Source of the DNA: Actinomycetota bacterium
GTDB taxonomy: Bacteria > Actinomycetota > Acidimicrobiia > IMCC26256 > PALSA-555
DNA: 64,000 nucleotides
Assembly: GCA_016870355.1 (NCBI GenBank)
Contig: VGBR01000004.1
Span: 62,001-126,000, forward strand
Direction: 5' to 3'
Shown: positions 33,848 through 41,371 of the stretch, one piece after another
Layout of the letters: each line of letters begins with the position of its first letter
Numbering within the stretch: the stretch's first letter is position 1
Notes under the pieces: generated by a model
The model's database searches: none
The model's input: only the letters and a program-made list of their open reading frames with translations
Told to the model about the DNA's origin: nothing
Program-made: the position numbers and the translations under genes

Positions 33848-33897
33848 CGAGCATGTGACGCTGGAGCCGCAATAGCAGTTCGGGTATCACATGCTCG
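33848..33897. terminator. Long stem-loop between converging genes, possible bidirectional terminator
   Basis: Perfect 11-bp arms CGAGCATGTGA (33848-33858) and TCACATGCTCG (33887-33897) enclose a 28-base loop, placed exactly between the stop codons of converging genes. No T tract is present on either strand. The outer flanks (CTAAC) also mirror each other. A dispersed repeat element is an alternative. Confidence 0.5.
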
Positions 33898-33901
33898 GGG
33901 G

Positions 33902-34375
33902 TTAGGTGGCGGGTCGGGTGCTGAGCATGACGGCGACCATCTTCACGGGGAAGTCGTTGCGGTTGCGCCAGGCGTGGCGAGTGCCGCGTTGGACGACGCA
34001 ATCGCCCGGCTGGAGCAGCACCTCGCCGGTGTCGAGCTCGAGGCTGATCTCGCCTTCGAGAACCATCACGTAATCGATGGTCCTCGTGGTGTGCATGCCG
34101 TCCGCCTCGACACCTTCCATCTGGCCGGCCGCGTTCGCCATCGCTTCGCGCATCTGCGCGTCTGGCGGCACCGTGAACACGCGCCAGGCGGAGCCACCCG
34201 CCGGCGGTTCGAGCACTCGCATGCCGTCTCGGGGGTCGACCACCGCGTCGAGCCCCTGCGCAGGGTCGGTCAGCCACACCTCAGCCCACTGATCACCGCC
34301 GAATGCGTCGCCGTCCGAGAGGAACGTCGACCGCCCCTGATCGTCGACGCCTGTCACCACTCGTCTGACTGCCAT
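33902..34375 (-). CDS. Cupin domain protein
   Basis: A 157-residue protein with one C-terminal cupin. Motif 1 is degenerate (GMHTTRTIDYVMVLEGEISL) and motif 2 is LLQPGDCVVQRGTRHAWRN; His in the first and His in the second could bind a metal. Residues 1-80 form a strand-rich extension (GRSTFLSDGDAF, then AWRVFTVPPDAQ). The architecture matches actinobacterial cupins near catabolic operons, with sensing or dioxygenase functions. It follows the LLM gene by 26 bases, so it is the third gene of the MFS-LLM-cupin unit. Confidence 0.85.
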   Translation of the reverse strand: MAVRRVVTGVDDQGRSTFLSDGDAFGGDQWAEVWLTDPAQGLDAVVDPRDGMRVLEPPAGGSAWRVFTVPPDAQMREAMANAAGQMEGVEADGMHTTRTIDYVMVLEGEISLELDTGEVLLQPGDCVVQRGTRHAWRNRNDFPVKMVAVMLSTRPAT

Positions 34376-34401
34376 GTGCGCATGGTGCCAGACAACGCGG
34401 C

Positions 34402-35328
34402 CTACGCGTCGGCAACCGCCGGGATGATGTCGGCCGCGAACACGTCGATGTTCGACCGCACCGCGGCACGCGTCTCGCCCGGGATCGTGATGCAGCCGTA
34501 GGTGACACCTGCGGTCGCGAGCTCATGCACGCTGTCGATGACGGCGCTCGGCTGCACAGCCGCGTTCGTGAACATGTCGAGGCCCACGGGCATGAACGCG
34601 ACCTCGAGCGCCTTGGTGCGCCCGACCTCCTTGGCGTGCTCGTGTGCTTCGAGGATGCGACCTCGCAGCTCGTCGGTCGTGGCGATGCCGGGCGTTCGCA
34701 GTCGTGTCGTCGCCTTGGGCGAGCTCGGCATCGGCACCCAGCCATCACACATCTCCACCGCGCGCCGCATGGCGCGCCGGGAGTTGCCACCCACCCAGAT
34801 CGGCGGTCCCTCTGCCTGCGCGGCCGCAGGAAGCATCGTGTTCCCGGCCGCGCAGAAGCGGCGGCCCTCCATCGCCACGCTCTCCCCTGACCACGCCGCA
34901 CGCATCGCACCGATGGCCTCGTCAGTGAGCTCGTTGCGCTCCTCGTAGTCCACACCGAGTGCCGTGAACTCTCCTTCCATGTAGCCCGCGCCGATCCCGA
35001 GGATCACGCGCCCGCTCGACAGCGCGTCGAGCGTGCTCACCGCCTTCGCCAACAGGAACGGGTTCCGATAGGCCGGGATGCAGAGGTTGGTCTGGAGCCG
35101 GAGATGCTCGGTGACCGTTGCCGCGACGGCGAGGCACACGAACGGATCAGGTGCGTGATGTCCGCCGGACGCGAGCCACTCGTCGGCAGGAAACGGATGC
35201 TCCGTGACGAACACTGCGTCGAAGCCGGCGGCCTCCGCCGCGATCGAGAGCTCGGTGATCGCATCGCGACTCGCGAGCTCGTCGAACGCGTCGACACGGT
35301 GCACCGGGAGCTGTGCCGAGAGCTTCAT
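34402..35328 (-). CDS. LLM-class F420-dependent oxidoreductase
   Basis: A 308-residue luciferase-like protein of the TIGR03619-type group: AVFVTEHPFPADEWLASGGHH at about residue 38, NLCIPAYRNPFLLAKAVSTL, LSSGRVILGIGAGYMEGEF. These groups bind F420 in mycobacteria. Its ATG overlaps the MFS stop (ATGA), giving translational coupling in the MFS-LLM-cupin unit. The substrate is unknown. Confidence 0.9.
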   Translation of the reverse strand: MKLSAQLPVHRVDAFDELASRDAITELSIAAEAAGFDAVFVTEHPFPADEWLASGGHHAPDPFVCLAVAATVTEHLRLQTNLCIPAYRNPFLLAKAVSTLDALSSGRVILGIGAGYMEGEFTALGVDYEERNELTDEAIGAMRAAWSGESVAMEGRRFCAAGNTMLPAAAQAEGPPIWVGGNSRRAMRRAVEMCDGWVPMPSSPKATTRLRTPGIATTDELRGRILEAHEHAKEVGRTKALEVAFMPVGLDMFTNAAVQPSAVIDSVHELATAGVTYGCITIPGETRAAVRSNIDVFAADIIPAVADA

Positions 35329-36935
35329 CCGAGTCGCGTGGGTGGCGACTCTGCCGACCGCTGAAGCACGGAGTCGTCGCTCACGACGGCGGCCAATGGA
35401 GCCGCACCTTCGTAGGCCACCGCGAGATCGTCGCCGATGTCGTCCACGATGCTGTGCTCACGCAACGGGTTCTCGCGCAACATGAGCGCGAGCACGATGC
35501 TGATCACCGCAACGGGCACGCACGCGAGGAAGACCGTATGCAGCGAGTGTGCGAAGGCCGTTGCCACATCGTGCTTCACACCCGCGGACAGGTTGCCGAG
35601 CGTCTCGGGGCGACCCCGCAGCTCGGCGACGTTCAGCCCGAGGCCGCTGGGCACGAGGCGATGGAACCAGACGGCGAGCCGGTCGTTGAAGATGCTGCCG
35701 AGCAGCGCAAGACCAACGGCGCCCCCACCCTGTCGACCGAACATCGACATCGACGTCGCGACGCCGATGTCGCGCAGCTCGACCGCGTTCTGGATGGCGA
35801 GGATCAACACCTGCATGACCAGTCCGGTGCCGAAGCCGAAGATGCCGCCCGCTGCCAGTGCTTCCCACGCTCCCGAGTCCGCGCCGAGCCGGAGCAGCAA
35901 CAGCACGCCGGCCGTCGCGATCACGGTGCCGACGATCGGGTACAAGCGATAGCGGCCCGAGTTGTGCACGAGGCGACCCACCACCATCGTGCCGACGACG
36001 GAGCCGAACATGATCGGGATCAGGTACAGCCCCGCGTCGCCCGGACTGATGCCGGTGACGAACTGCAAGAACGCCGACACGAAGTACAAGATTGCGAAGA
36101 AGAGCAGGCCGACCGTCAGGTTCATCAGCAGCGTCACGCGCGCTACCGAGAACTTGAAGACACGTGGCGGCAAGATCGGCTCGGGTGCGCGTCGTTCCCG
36201 CACTACGAGTGCGATCACGAACGCGATCACGCCAACTCCGAGCAGCACGATGAGCGTCGAGCCCCACGGCTCGCGTGAGCCACCCCAGCTGGTGAGGAAC
36301 ACGATGCACGCGACCGCGGCGACCGCCAACCCTGCACCCCACCAGTCGATGCGGTGCGGGCTTCGTCGCGCGGGGAGATGGAGCAAGCGCTCGACGATGG
36401 CGAGCGAGATCAACCCGAGCGGCAGGTTCACGAGGAACGCCCACCGCCACGAGGCGTGCTCGGTGAACACGCCGCCCACGAGCGGCCCCGCGATGCTCGA
36501 GAACGCGAACACGAAGCCGGAGTAGCCGATCCACCGCCCGAGCTCGCGCGCGGGGACGAGATCGGCGAGCATGGCCATGGGCAGCGTGACCAGCCCACCG
36601 GCACCGAGACCCTGCACCCCGCGGAAGACGATGAGCTCGGTCATCGTCCCCGCCGCACCACAGAGCGCCGAGCCCAGCAGGAACGTGACCATCGCGACGG
36701 CGAAGATCCGCTTGCGCCCGTAGAGGTCGCCGAGCTTGCCGTAGATCGGCATCATCGCCAGCGCCCCGAGCAGGTACGCGGTGGTGATCCACGAGAAGTC
36801 GCGCAGACCGTGGAGCTCATCGACGATCGTCGGGGTGGCGGTCGCGACCATCGTGGTGTCGAGGGCGGCGAGCGCGTTGCCGAGCATCAGGCCGACGAAC
36901 ACCACGAGCACGGGCGGTGCGCTGCGCTCGGGCAT
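35325..36935 (-). CDS. MFS drug:H+ antiporter, 14-helix (EmrB/QacA-type)
   Basis: A 536-residue major facilitator. Motifs are LDTTMVATATPTIVDELH (helix 1), GKLGDLYGRKRIFAVAM (motif A loop), GAGGLVTLPMAMLADLVP, RWIGYSGFVFAFSSIAGPLV (motif C region) and about 14 hydrophobic segments. It exports organic compounds in exchange for protons. It is the first gene of a unit with an F420-type oxidoreductase and a cupin, so it may export a pathway intermediate rather than a drug. A KstR-like palindrome begins 14 bases upstream of its ATG and overlaps its -10 region. Confidence 0.92.
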   Translation of the reverse strand: MPERSAPPVLVVFVGLMLGNALAALDTTMVATATPTIVDELHGLRDFSWITTAYLLGALAMMPIYGKLGDLYGRKRIFAVAMVTFLLGSALCGAAGTMTELIVFRGVQGLGAGGLVTLPMAMLADLVPARELGRWIGYSGFVFAFSSIAGPLVGGVFTEHASWRWAFLVNLPLGLISLAIVERLLHLPARRSPHRIDWWGAGLAVAAVACIVFLTSWGGSREPWGSTLIVLLGVGVIAFVIALVVRERRAPEPILPPRVFKFSVARVTLLMNLTVGLLFFAILYFVSAFLQFVTGISPGDAGLYLIPIMFGSVVGTMVVGRLVHNSGRYRLYPIVGTVIATAGVLLLLRLGADSGAWEALAAGGIFGFGTGLVMQVLILAIQNAVELRDIGVATSMSMFGRQGGGAVGLALLGSIFNDRLAVWFHRLVPSGLGLNVAELRGRPETLGNLSAGVKHDVATAFAHSLHTVFLACVPVAVISIVLALMLRENPLREHSIVDDIGDDLAVAYEGAAPLAAVVSDDSVLQRSAESPPTRLG

Positions 36936-36948
36936 ACGATGCGGATCG

Positions 36949-36962
36949 TAGAACCCGTTCCA
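36949..36962. promoter_or_regulatory. KstR-like palindromic box between MFS and SnoaL genes
   Basis: TAGAACCCGTTCCA contains a 4-2-4 palindrome (GAAC-CC-GTTC) and resembles the mycobacterial KstR box (TAGAAC-N2-GTTCTA). It sits between divergent starts at 36935 and 36983 and could control both. Resemblance is by eye. Confidence 0.45.
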
Positions 36963-36982
36963 TTTGAGGGGGGTCCATCGTC

Positions 36983-37438
36983 GTGGGCAAGTGGTCGCGC
37001 GAAGAGATCGAAGAGGCGTTCCAGACGTTCCAGGACCGCGCCAAGGTCGCCGGCAAGAGCCACGACTGGACGGAGTGGTCGGAGTGCTTCACCGAGGACG
37101 CCGACTACTACGAGCACCACTACGGCCGGATGAAGGGCCGTGCCGAGATCCTCGCCTGGATCCAGTCGACGATGAACGAGCCGCTGTTCGCCGAGATGAC
37201 CGCGTTCCCGATCGACTGGTACATGATCGACGAGGAGCGCGGCTGGATCATGTGCCAGGTCGCCAACGTGATGGACGACCCCGGTGACGGCAGCGACCAC
37301 CGTGAGTACAACTGGACCCTGCTCCACTACGCCGGCAACGGGCAGTTCTCCTATGAGGAGGACATGTACAACCCGACCGAGTTCGGCGAGATGGTCAAGG
37401 GCTACCTGAAGGCCAAGAAGGCTGCGAAGGGGTCCTGA
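36983..37438 (+). CDS. SnoaL-like/NTF2-fold protein
   Basis: A 151-residue alpha+beta barrel protein of the NTF2/SnoaL superfamily. The long first helix (EEIEEAFQTFQDRA), WSECFTEDADYYEHHYGRM and GRAEILAWIQSTM are typical for the pocket. The family includes ketosteroid isomerases and hydratases, so a dehydratase/isomerase role fits the surrounding genes. The GTG start follows GAGGGGGG. It is divergent from the MFS gene across the KstR-like box and is followed at 37519 by an LLM gene. Confidence 0.85.
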   Translation: MGKWSREEIEEAFQTFQDRAKVAGKSHDWTEWSECFTEDADYYEHHYGRMKGRAEILAWIQSTMNEPLFAEMTAFPIDWYMIDEERGWIMCQVANVMDDPGDGSDHREYNWTLLHYAGNGQFSYEEDMYNPTEFGEMVKGYLKAKKAAKGS

Positions 37439-37446
37439 CCCGAAAC

Positions 37447-37460
37447 TAGAACGTGTTGCA
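37447..37460. promoter_or_regulatory. Possible KstR-like half-matched box upstream of LLM gene
   Basis: TAGAACGTGTTGCA keeps the TAGAAC half and AAC-GT-GTT core of the KstR consensus but the right half is imperfect. It lies 59 bases upstream of the ATG at 37519, where a promoter would sit. TAGAAC might alternatively serve as a -10 element. Confidence 0.35.
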
Positions 37461-37518
37461 TTTTTGTGGTGCCCGACGTACGATCCCCCGGTTCTTCCCG
37501 GCTGAGTAGGAGCACGCC

Positions 37519-38709
37519 ATGGAGTTCGGACTGTTCAACAGCGGGTACACGCCGCGTCAGTCGTACGAAGACGAAGCGGATCAGTGGGCCGTCGAGCACC
37601 AGCGACTCCAGAACGAGGTCGCCTGGACCGTCGCGGCCGACAAGGCCGGGTTCAAGTACTCGTGGGCGACCGAGCACCACTTCCTCACCGAGTACTCGCA
37701 TCTCTCATCGAACGAGGCGTTCATCGCGTATCTGCTCGCCAAGACCGAGCAGATCCACATGGGCAGCGGCATCTTCAACATCACGCCGCCGGTCAGTCAC
37801 CCCGCGCGCATCGCCGAGAAGGTGGCGATGCTCGACACGCTCTCGAAGGGACGCTTCGAGTTCGGCGTCGGGCGCGGCTCATCGACGACGGAGCAGCGCG
37901 GGTTCGGGATCGACGACCCCGAGCTGACCAAGGAGATGATCGACGAGGTCCTGCCCGAGTTCAAGAAGATGTGGCGAGAGAGCTCGTACAGCTTCGACGG
38001 CAAGTTCTTCAAGATGCCACCGAGGAACGTGCTGCCGAAGCCGTACAGCGACCCCCACCCGCCGATGTGGATCGCGGCCGGCAACCCGGGCACCTTCGAG
38101 AAGGCTGCGCAGATGGGCCTCGGCGTCCTCTGCTTCACGATGGGTGCGCCCGAGCAGCTGGCAACGCTGATCGAGGTCTACAAGAAGAACATCGAGAAGG
38201 CCGAGCCCGCGGGTGAGTACATCAACAACAACATCATGGTGACGAGCCAGATGCTGTGCCTCGAGGACGGCCAGAAGGCGCGCGACATCGCGGTCAACAT
38301 GACGTCGCGCTTCCAGAACAGCCTCGTGTTCCACTACCTCGACACGTTCCCGCAGCCACCGGGCATCCCCCAGTGGCCCGCGCTCATCCCCGAGCCGACG
38401 CCTGACGAGCTCGACGCCGACATCAAGGCCGGCAACGTCTGCATCGGCACGCCCGACGAGGTCGACAAGGCAGTGAGGCGCTACGAGGATGCCGGCGCTG
38501 ATCAGCTCGTGTTCGGGATGCTCTCGACGACGATGCCGATCGAGATCGCCATCGAGGCGACCGAGACCTTCGGCAAGCACATCATCCCGAAGTACGACAA
38601 GGACAAGGTCCATTCGACGACGCGCCAGCGCGAGGCATTCACAAAGAAGCGCGGCCCACGCAAGAAGACCGAGCTCGGGCTCGCGGTCGACAAGCTGCCC
38701 GTCACGTAA
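37519..38709 (+). CDS. LLM-class flavin/F420-dependent oxidoreductase
   Basis: A 396-residue luciferase-like monooxygenase of the long type with the alkanal monooxygenase look: MEFGLFNSGYTPRQSYEDEA opening, YSWATEHHFLTEYSHLSSNE, LDTLSKGRFEFGVGRGSSTTE. It is longer than the F420 members at 23508 and 34402 and could use FMN with an external reductase. The ATG has GGAG about 8 bases upstream. It is followed 8 bases later by an SDR gene. The role is hydroxylation or hydride transfer in the KstR-box neighbourhood; the substrate is unknown. Confidence 0.9.
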   Translation: MEFGLFNSGYTPRQSYEDEADQWAVEHQRLQNEVAWTVAADKAGFKYSWATEHHFLTEYSHLSSNEAFIAYLLAKTEQIHMGSGIFNITPPVSHPARIAEKVAMLDTLSKGRFEFGVGRGSSTTEQRGFGIDDPELTKEMIDEVLPEFKKMWRESSYSFDGKFFKMPPRNVLPKPYSDPHPPMWIAAGNPGTFEKAAQMGLGVLCFTMGAPEQLATLIEVYKKNIEKAEPAGEYINNNIMVTSQMLCLEDGQKARDIAVNMTSRFQNSLVFHYLDTFPQPPGIPQWPALIPEPTPDELDADIKAGNVCIGTPDEVDKAVRRYEDAGADQLVFGMLSTTMPIEIAIEATETFGKHIIPKYDKDKVHSTTRQREAFTKKRGPRKKTELGLAVDKLPVT

Positions 38710-38717
38710 GCCGGAGC

Positions 38718-39557
38718 ATGGGCGCGCTCGACGGTCGGGTCGCGCTCGTCACCGGGGCCAGCCGGGGCATCGGTGCCGGCATCGCCCAGCGCTTCGCCGC
38801 TGAGGGTGCCGCGGTCGCGGTGACCGCCCGCACGCTCGCGACCGGTCCCGATGACGCGCTCCAAGGAGGGTTGGACGACACCGTCGCGCTGATCGAGGCC
38901 ATGGGTGCCCGGTCGTTGGCGATCGCGGCCGATCTCAGCGACGCCGACGCCCGCGCTCGCATCGTGCCAACCGTCGAGGACACGCTCGGTCCCATCGACA
39001 TCCTGATCAACAATGCGGCCGCCGCGATGTACATGTCGAATGCGGACATCCCGCTCAAGCGTCGGCGGTTGACGTTCGAGCTCAACTTCCATGCGCCGAT
39101 CGATCTCGCACAAGCCGTCATCCCTGAGATGCGCTCGCGGGGCGCGGGTTGGATCGTCAACATCTCGAGTGCGACGAAGAAGCACCCGAAGGGTCCGCCG
39201 TTCGATGCCGGGCTCGGCAAGCTCAGGTTCACCACCGGCACGTACGGTGCGTCGAAGGCGGCCCTCGATCGGTACACCACGGCGCTCGCCGCGGAGCTCT
39301 GGCCGGATCGGATCGCCGTGAACTCGTTGGCGCCCGTCGCGGCCGTGCGCACACCCGGCGCCGACCTGCTCGTCGGCGATGTGATGGACGCCAACCCGAA
39401 CATCGTCGAGTCATTGGAGCTCTTCGTGGAGGCCACGCTGGCGCTGGCGACGTGCGACCCGGCAACGACCACCGGCCGCCTCCTCTACTCGCGCCCGTAC
39501 CTCGACGAGATCGAACGCGACGTGCGCGGGCTGGACGGACGTCCGTTCAGGGCTTGA
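38718..39557 (+). CDS. Short-chain dehydrogenase/reductase
   Basis: A 279-residue SDR: TGASRGIGAG (residues 12-21), DILINNAAAAMYM, IVNISSATKK and catalytic YGASK (about residue 175). The insertion after ATKKHPKGPPFDAGL is longer than in FabG-like enzymes and resembles peroxisomal trans-2-enoyl-type or hydroxysteroid dehydrogenase SDRs. It is the partner of the upstream LLM gene. The last 11 bases overlap the converging Nudix gene. Confidence 0.92.
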   Translation: MGALDGRVALVTGASRGIGAGIAQRFAAEGAAVAVTARTLATGPDDALQGGLDDTVALIEAMGARSLAIAADLSDADARARIVPTVEDTLGPIDILINNAAAAMYMSNADIPLKRRRLTFELNFHAPIDLAQAVIPEMRSRGAGWIVNISSATKKHPKGPPFDAGLGKLRFTTGTYGASKAALDRYTTALAAELWPDRIAVNSLAPVAAVRTPGADLLVGDVMDANPNIVESLELFVEATLALATCDPATTTGRLLYSRPYLDEIERDVRGLDGRPFRA

Positions 39558-40257
39558 TCTCGAGCCGCCACTCGTTGCCGGTCATCCAGAGGCGATGGCG
39601 AGGTCCCGGTGCGTCGAGGTCGCCGGTCTCGTAGCCAGCGTCGCCGACCCAGAGCGCAGCCAGTCCCAGGTCGGATTTCGCCATCACCGTCTCGTAGTAC
39701 ACGGGAATGCGTGCGTGCGCGTCGGCCATGAGTGTCTCGACGGTGTCGAACTCCGACAGATGGTGCAGCGTCACCCAGGTGGGAGGCGCGAGCTCGATCT
39801 CTCCCGCATCGCGGCGCGCGAGCGCATCGGCCGGACCCATCCACGCTTCGTCGTGGATCTCCCCCATGTCGATCGCCACCGCACCTTCTGGCGCCGGTGC
39901 CACGAAGAACCACGTGGCGTAGCGCTTGGGTGCGAGCCCGGGTGGCGTCCAGTGCGACACGAACGCCAACGAGTCCTGGTCGACGACCAGCGCCGCTTCT
40001 TCGAGCGCCTCCCGCACGGCTGCGCGTCGTGCGGCCGCTTCGATGTCGATGGCGCCTTCCCGATCGGCGTCGTCGATGCGGCCTCCGGGAAAGACCCACA
40101 TCCCACCGAAGGCGAGCTCGGAGTTCTTCTTCAGCATGAGGGTCTCGACACCGCCGTCCCCGCCACGCACGAGCACGACGGTGGCCGCCGGGATCGGGTC
40201 ACCTTCGACTCGCTCACCATCACGGAACCAACGCTCGAAGTTCGGCTGGGTGGTCAC
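39547..40257 (-). CDS. Nudix hydrolase (NUDT19-like)
   Basis: A 236-residue Nudix protein. The box is spread around FPGGRIDDADREGAIDI and AAVREALEEAALVV, with the insertion between the Gly and the REUxEE segment typical of NUDT7/NUDT19-type CoA diphosphatases. The conserved catalytic Glu residues are present (REALEE). CoA or acyl-CoA hydrolysis would suit a genome rich in CoA thioesters; this is family-based inference. The GTG start overlaps the stop of the oxidoreductase (GTGA), making it its second gene. Confidence 0.88.
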   Translation of the reverse strand: MTTQPNFERWFRDGERVEGDPIPAATVVLVRGGDGGVETLMLKKNSELAFGGMWVFPGGRIDDADREGAIDIEAAARRAAVREALEEAALVVDQDSLAFVSHWTPPGLAPKRYATWFFVAPAPEGAVAIDMGEIHDEAWMGPADALARRDAGEIELAPPTWVTLHHLSEFDTVETLMADAHARIPVYYETVMAKSDLGLAALWVGDAGYETGDLDAPGPRHRLWMTGNEWRLEIKP

Positions 40258-41276
40258 TTCGTCGGTTGTCGGAGTGGCAATCCCGCGGCGAGGTAGATCG
40301 CGTCGATCACCTTCATGTTGGCCATCGCGTCCGCCGGCGTGGTCGGGTACGGAGCGCCGTCCTGCACCGCGGCGGCGAACGCCTTGAGCTGGTACCAGTA
40401 GGTGGCTTCGCCCTTCACCTTCTCCTTGCGCTTGGTCACAACGCCCGACCGTGGATCCTTCCGGTGCACGGTCACGCGGTGGAAGTACTGCGGGCCTGTC
40501 ATGTTCACGATCTTCATCGTGCCGAGGGATCCCTCGACGCGAGCGCCGAGACCGAGGAGGTGGCGCGACCACATCGAGGCCATGATGCTGCCCATGCGGC
40601 CGTCGGCAAATGCCAGCTCGGCGGTGACCACGCGGTCGACCCCCGGGTCGGCACACTTGGCCTCCGCCGACACGACCGTGGGCTCGGCGCCCGCCAATGT
40701 GCGCACCTGGTGCACCGTGTAGCAGCCGACGTCCATCAACGTGCCACCGGCCAGATCGAGCTGCCAGCGGATGTCATCACCCGTCGGGCCGAAGGGCGGG
40801 AGTGGGAACGCCATGTGCGTCTCGATCCGCCGGATCTCCCCCAGCTCAGCGCCGTTGATGATCTCGAGGAGGCGGGCCACGAGCGGGTGGTACCGGTAGT
40901 GGAACGCCTCCATCACGACCAGCCCCGTGCGTTCGGCCACCGCGGCGACCTGCTCGGCCTCCTGCGCGTTGGCGGTGAAGGGCTTCTCGCAGAGCACGTG
41001 CTTCCCCGCCTCCAGTGCGGCGATCGTCCACTTGCCGTGCAACCCGTTCGGCAGCGGGTTGTAGATCGCCTGCACGCGGGGATCGGCGATCACGGCGTCG
41101 TAGGTGTCGTGCACCGTCGTGATGCCGTGCTTCTGCGCCATCTTCTCGGCGCGAGACCGGTCGCGGGCGGCGACCGCGACGACCTGCACCTCGGGGACGG
41201 TCGTGGCCGGCTTCAGCAACGCGCCCGGTGTGATCTTGGCCGCGCCGAGCGTGCCGATCCTGAGAGGCTCCGTCAC
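40254..41276 (-). CDS. Gfo/Idh/MocA-family oxidoreductase
   Basis: A 340-residue NAD(P)-dependent dehydrogenase. The N-terminal Rossmann fold starts RIGTLGAAKITPGALLKPA; the characteristic CEKPFTANAQEAEQV segment (about residue 95) supplies the Lys of the EKP motif, and the C-terminal domain carries GGTLMDVGCYTVHQVRTL. It oxidises or reduces a sugar or cyclic polyol. The start is GTG at 41276 with a leaderless -10 box (TAGAGT). It is divergent from the CaiB fusion gene, across a strong palindrome. Confidence 0.92.
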   Translation of the reverse strand: MTEPLRIGTLGAAKITPGALLKPATTVPEVQVVAVAARDRSRAEKMAQKHGITTVHDTYDAVIADPRVQAIYNPLPNGLHGKWTIAALEAGKHVLCEKPFTANAQEAEQVAAVAERTGLVVMEAFHYRYHPLVARLLEIINGAELGEIRRIETHMAFPLPPFGPTGDDIRWQLDLAGGTLMDVGCYTVHQVRTLAGAEPTVVSAEAKCADPGVDRVVTAELAFADGRMGSIMASMWSRHLLGLGARVEGSLGTMKIVNMTGPQYFHRVTVHRKDPRSGVVTKRKEKVKGEATYWYQLKAFAAAVQDGAPYPTTPADAMANMKVIDAIYLAAGLPLRQPTK

Positions 41277-41284
41277 GACAGAGG

Positions 41285-41290
41285 ACTCTA
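41285..41290 (-). promoter_or_regulatory. -10 hexamer TAGAGT, leaderless promoter
   Basis: On the minus strand TAGAGT ends 8 bases before the GTG at 41276. Confidence 0.45.
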
Positions 41291-41316
41291 CGAGCAGCCG
41301 AGCGTGTCCGTAGGAC

Positions 41317-41339
41317 CGACGCTGGGCATCCCAGCGTCG
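41317..41339. promoter_or_regulatory. Perfect 10-bp-arm palindrome in a divergent promoter region
   Basis: CGACGCTGGG, CAT, CCCAGCGTCG lies between the divergent -10 boxes at 41285-41290 and 41358-41363, covering the presumed -35 zones. Between divergent genes a terminator is unlikely; an operator is the best reading. The RNA could also form a very stable hairpin. Confidence 0.55.
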
Positions 41340-41357
41340 AGCGAGCACGACAGCCTT

Positions 41358-41363
41358 TAGGCT
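41358..41363 (+). promoter_or_regulatory. -10 hexamer TAGGCT, leaderless promoter
   Basis: TAGGCT ends 8 bases before the ATG at 41372; no Shine-Dalgarno is present. Confidence 0.45.
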
Positions 41364-41371
41364 CCCTCCCG

